Source: Oscillospiraceae bacterium (GTDB lineage Bacteria; Bacillota; Clostridia; Oscillospirales; Ruminococcaceae). From it: a DNA stretch of 47,599 nucleotides. The position numbers and the translations under genes were made by a program. The DNA is taken from the NCBI GenBank assembly GCA_021769525.1, contig JAETSQ010000016.1, positions 1 through 47,599 of the forward strand, given 5' to 3'. The notes under the pieces are model-generated. The model had not been told where the DNA came from. It was given only the letters and a program-made list of their open reading frames with translations, and made no database searches. Shown piece after piece: positions 46,325 through 47,599 of this stretch; the stretch's first letter is position 1, and each line of letters begins with the position of its first letter.

Positions 46325-47599
46325 CTACTTCACCAGCTTTTTCAGCTCATACAGGAGGTTCAGCGCCTCCAAGGGGGTGAGGGTGTCCACATCCGTCTCC
46401 CGTATCCTCCGCTTGGCGGTCTCCATCCCCTCGTCCACAAAGAACATCTGCTGGCTCTCCTCCGCCCTTGCCCTGGTGGTGATCCTGGCCTCCGGGGCCT
46501 GTCCGGCCTGCTCCAGACCCTCCAGAACCTCGTGGGCCCGGTGGATGACCCAGCCGGGGATGCCCGCCAGCTTGCTCACCTCGATGCCGTAGCTGTCGTC
46601 CGCCCCGCCGGGGAGGATGCGCCGCAGGAAGGTGATCTCCTCCCCCCGTTTCTTCACCGCCACGTTGTAGTTTTTGACACAGGGGATGGTGTTTTCCAGC
46701 TCGGTGAGCTCGTGGTAGTGGGTGGCAAAGAGGGTCTTGGCCCCCAGGTGCTTTTGGTCCGCGATGTACTCCAGCACCGCCCTGGCGATGCTCATGCCGT
46801 CAAAGGTGGAGGTGCCCCGGCCAATCTCGTCCAGGATCAGGAGGCTCTTCTTGGTGGCGTTTTTCAGGATGTCCGCCACCTCGCTCATCTCCACCATAAA
46901 GGTGGACTGCCCGGAGGAGAGGTCATCCGAGGCCCCCACGCGGGTATAGATGGCGTCCACGATGCCGATCTTGGCATAGCTGGCGGGGACAAAGGAGCCC
47001 ATCTGGGCCATGAGGACGATGAGGGCCACCTGGCGCATATAGGTGGACTTCCCCGCCATATTGGGCCCGGTGATGATGGCGATCTGGCCCTCGCCGCTAT
47101 TGAGGCTGGTATCGTTGGGGACAAAGGGCACCCCGGAGAGGATCTCCTCCACCACCGGGTGGCGCCCGTCCCGGATGATAATTTCATCGGAAAGGTCCAC
47201 AATGGGCCGGGTGTAATTGCCGGCCATGGCCACCGCCGCCAAGCTGCAAAGGACATCCAGCTTGGCCACCGCCGCGGCGGTGGACTGGATGCGCCCCAGC
47301 TCCCCGGAAAGGGCGGTGCGCACCCCCTCAAAGAGGCTGCTTTCCAGCTCCAGTATCTCCTCCTGGGCGGAGAGGACCTTGGTCTCCAGCTCTTTGAGCT
47401 CCTGGGTGATGTACCGCTCGCAGTTTGCAAGGGTCTGCTTGCGGATGTAGCTTTCCGGCACCTGGGAAAGGAAGGACCTTGTCACCTCGATGTAGTAGCC
47501 GAAGACCTTGTTGAAGCCTACCTTCAGGTTCTTGATGCCGGTGGCCTCCCGCTCCCTGGCCTCAATGTCGGCGATGATCTCCTTGGTGTGGTCGGAGAG
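46325..47599 (-). CDS. mutS: DNA mismatch repair protein MutS (5' end beyond the window)
   Basis: C-terminal about 424 residues of MutS. The reading frame continues to the window edge with no start, so the gene is truncated by the window, not by mutation. Visible are the clamp/lever region (GFNKVFGYYIEVTRSFL upstream of 47485), Walker A in ITGPNMAGKSTYMRQVALI, the MutS signature LLILDEIGRGTSTFDG, and ATHYHELTELE, then the helix-turn-helix dimerisation part (SKLAGIPGWVIHRAHEVLEGLE). It recognises mispairs and recruits MutL, encoded 37 nt downstream. Confidence 0.97.
   Translation of the reverse strand, partial: LSDHTKEIIADIEAREREATGIKNLKVGFNKVFGYYIEVTRSFLSQVPESYIRKQTLANCERYITQELKELETKVLSAQEEILELESSLFEGVRTALSGELGRIQSTAAAVAKLDVLCSLAAVAMAGNYTRPIVDLSDEIIIRDGRHPVVEEILSGVPFVPNDTSLNSGEGQIAIITGPNMAGKSTYMRQVALIVLMAQMGSFVPASYAKIGIVDAIYTRVGASDDLSSGQSTFMVEMSEVADILKNATKKSLLILDEIGRGTSTFDGMSIARAVLEYIADQKHLGAKTLFATHYHELTELENTIPCVKNYNVAVKKRGEEITFLRRILPGGADDSYGIEVSKLAGIPGWVIHRAHEVLEGLEQAGQAPEARITTRARAEESQQMFFVDEGMETAKRRIRETDVDTLTPLEALNLLYELKKLVK

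Noticed and set aside
43363-46380. 1005-codon plus-strand open frame
   Set aside because: Antisense shadow of miaA and mutL. Both minus-strand proteins have complete family motifs.

Overview
The window looks like a core-chromosome segment of a GC-rich, spore-forming member of Clostridia (Bacillota), most like the Oscillospiraceae around Flavonifractor, Lawsonibacter and Pseudoflavonifractor. Reasons: a T-box riboswitch on tyrS, Firmicutes-type class III fructose-bisphosphatase, the SCIFF peptide/maturase pair typical of Clostridia, CwlD and a SpoIIM-like protein, a split transketolase, and a ylm/divIVA/ileS/lspA order like that of Bacillus subtilis. Taxonomy is inferred from gene content only.

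Layout, left to right. 1-2.2 kb: a small hypothetical gene, then a tyrosine T-box and tyrS. 2.2-6.6 kb (minus): asd, fbp and a 418-residue protein with a ParB-like DGHHR motif. 6.7-13.2 kb (plus): queA, a RelE/ParE-type toxin-antitoxin pair lodged between queA and tgt, then tgt, yajC, a TIGR04086-type membrane protein, the SCIFF precursor scfA, its radical SAM maturase scfB, and proC. 13.3-16.2 kb: a helical protein of unknown function, a SpoIIM-like membrane protein, and a convergent XerD-type recombinase.

16.2-17.1 kb is repeat-rich. About 90 bp of direct repeat, each copy carrying a minus-strand promoter, brackets a decayed gene end and a self-contained module (promoter, heptad-repeat coiled-coil gene, terminator). 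A second copy of that module lies at 26.4-26.9 kb. Between them (minus) lie an ABC permease and membrane-fusion protein with no ATPase gene, radA and cwlD, a small membrane protein, and a BlaR1-type M56 peptidase with a very large duplicated sensor region, controlled by a BlaI-type repressor whose likely operator sits inside its own promoter.

27-31 kb: a TIM-barrel sugar isomerase/epimerase, a lipoprotein, four tRNA genes (Val, Asp, Phe, Gly) in one transcription unit, two small genes of unknown function and a ComEA-like helix-hairpin-helix protein. 31.4-33.2 kb: the two halves of transketolase, flanked by a roughly 50 bp inverted repeat. 33.4-47.6 kb is a long minus-strand run: mutS (cut by the window edge), mutL, miaA, an HlyD-like protein, yggS, sepF, ylmH, divIVA, ileS, lspA, rluD, and a DUF3795-like gene that runs in frame into the next gene, probably through a 1-nt loss. 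It joins mismatch repair, tRNA modification, cell division, polar growth and lipoprotein processing.

Most of the window is ordinary housekeeping. The best candidates for something undescribed are the duplicated coiled-coil modules with their promoter-bearing repeats and CGCTAAA/TTTAGCG hairpins, the enlarged M56 sensor, and the ATPase-less exporter pair followed by a proline-rich small ORF.
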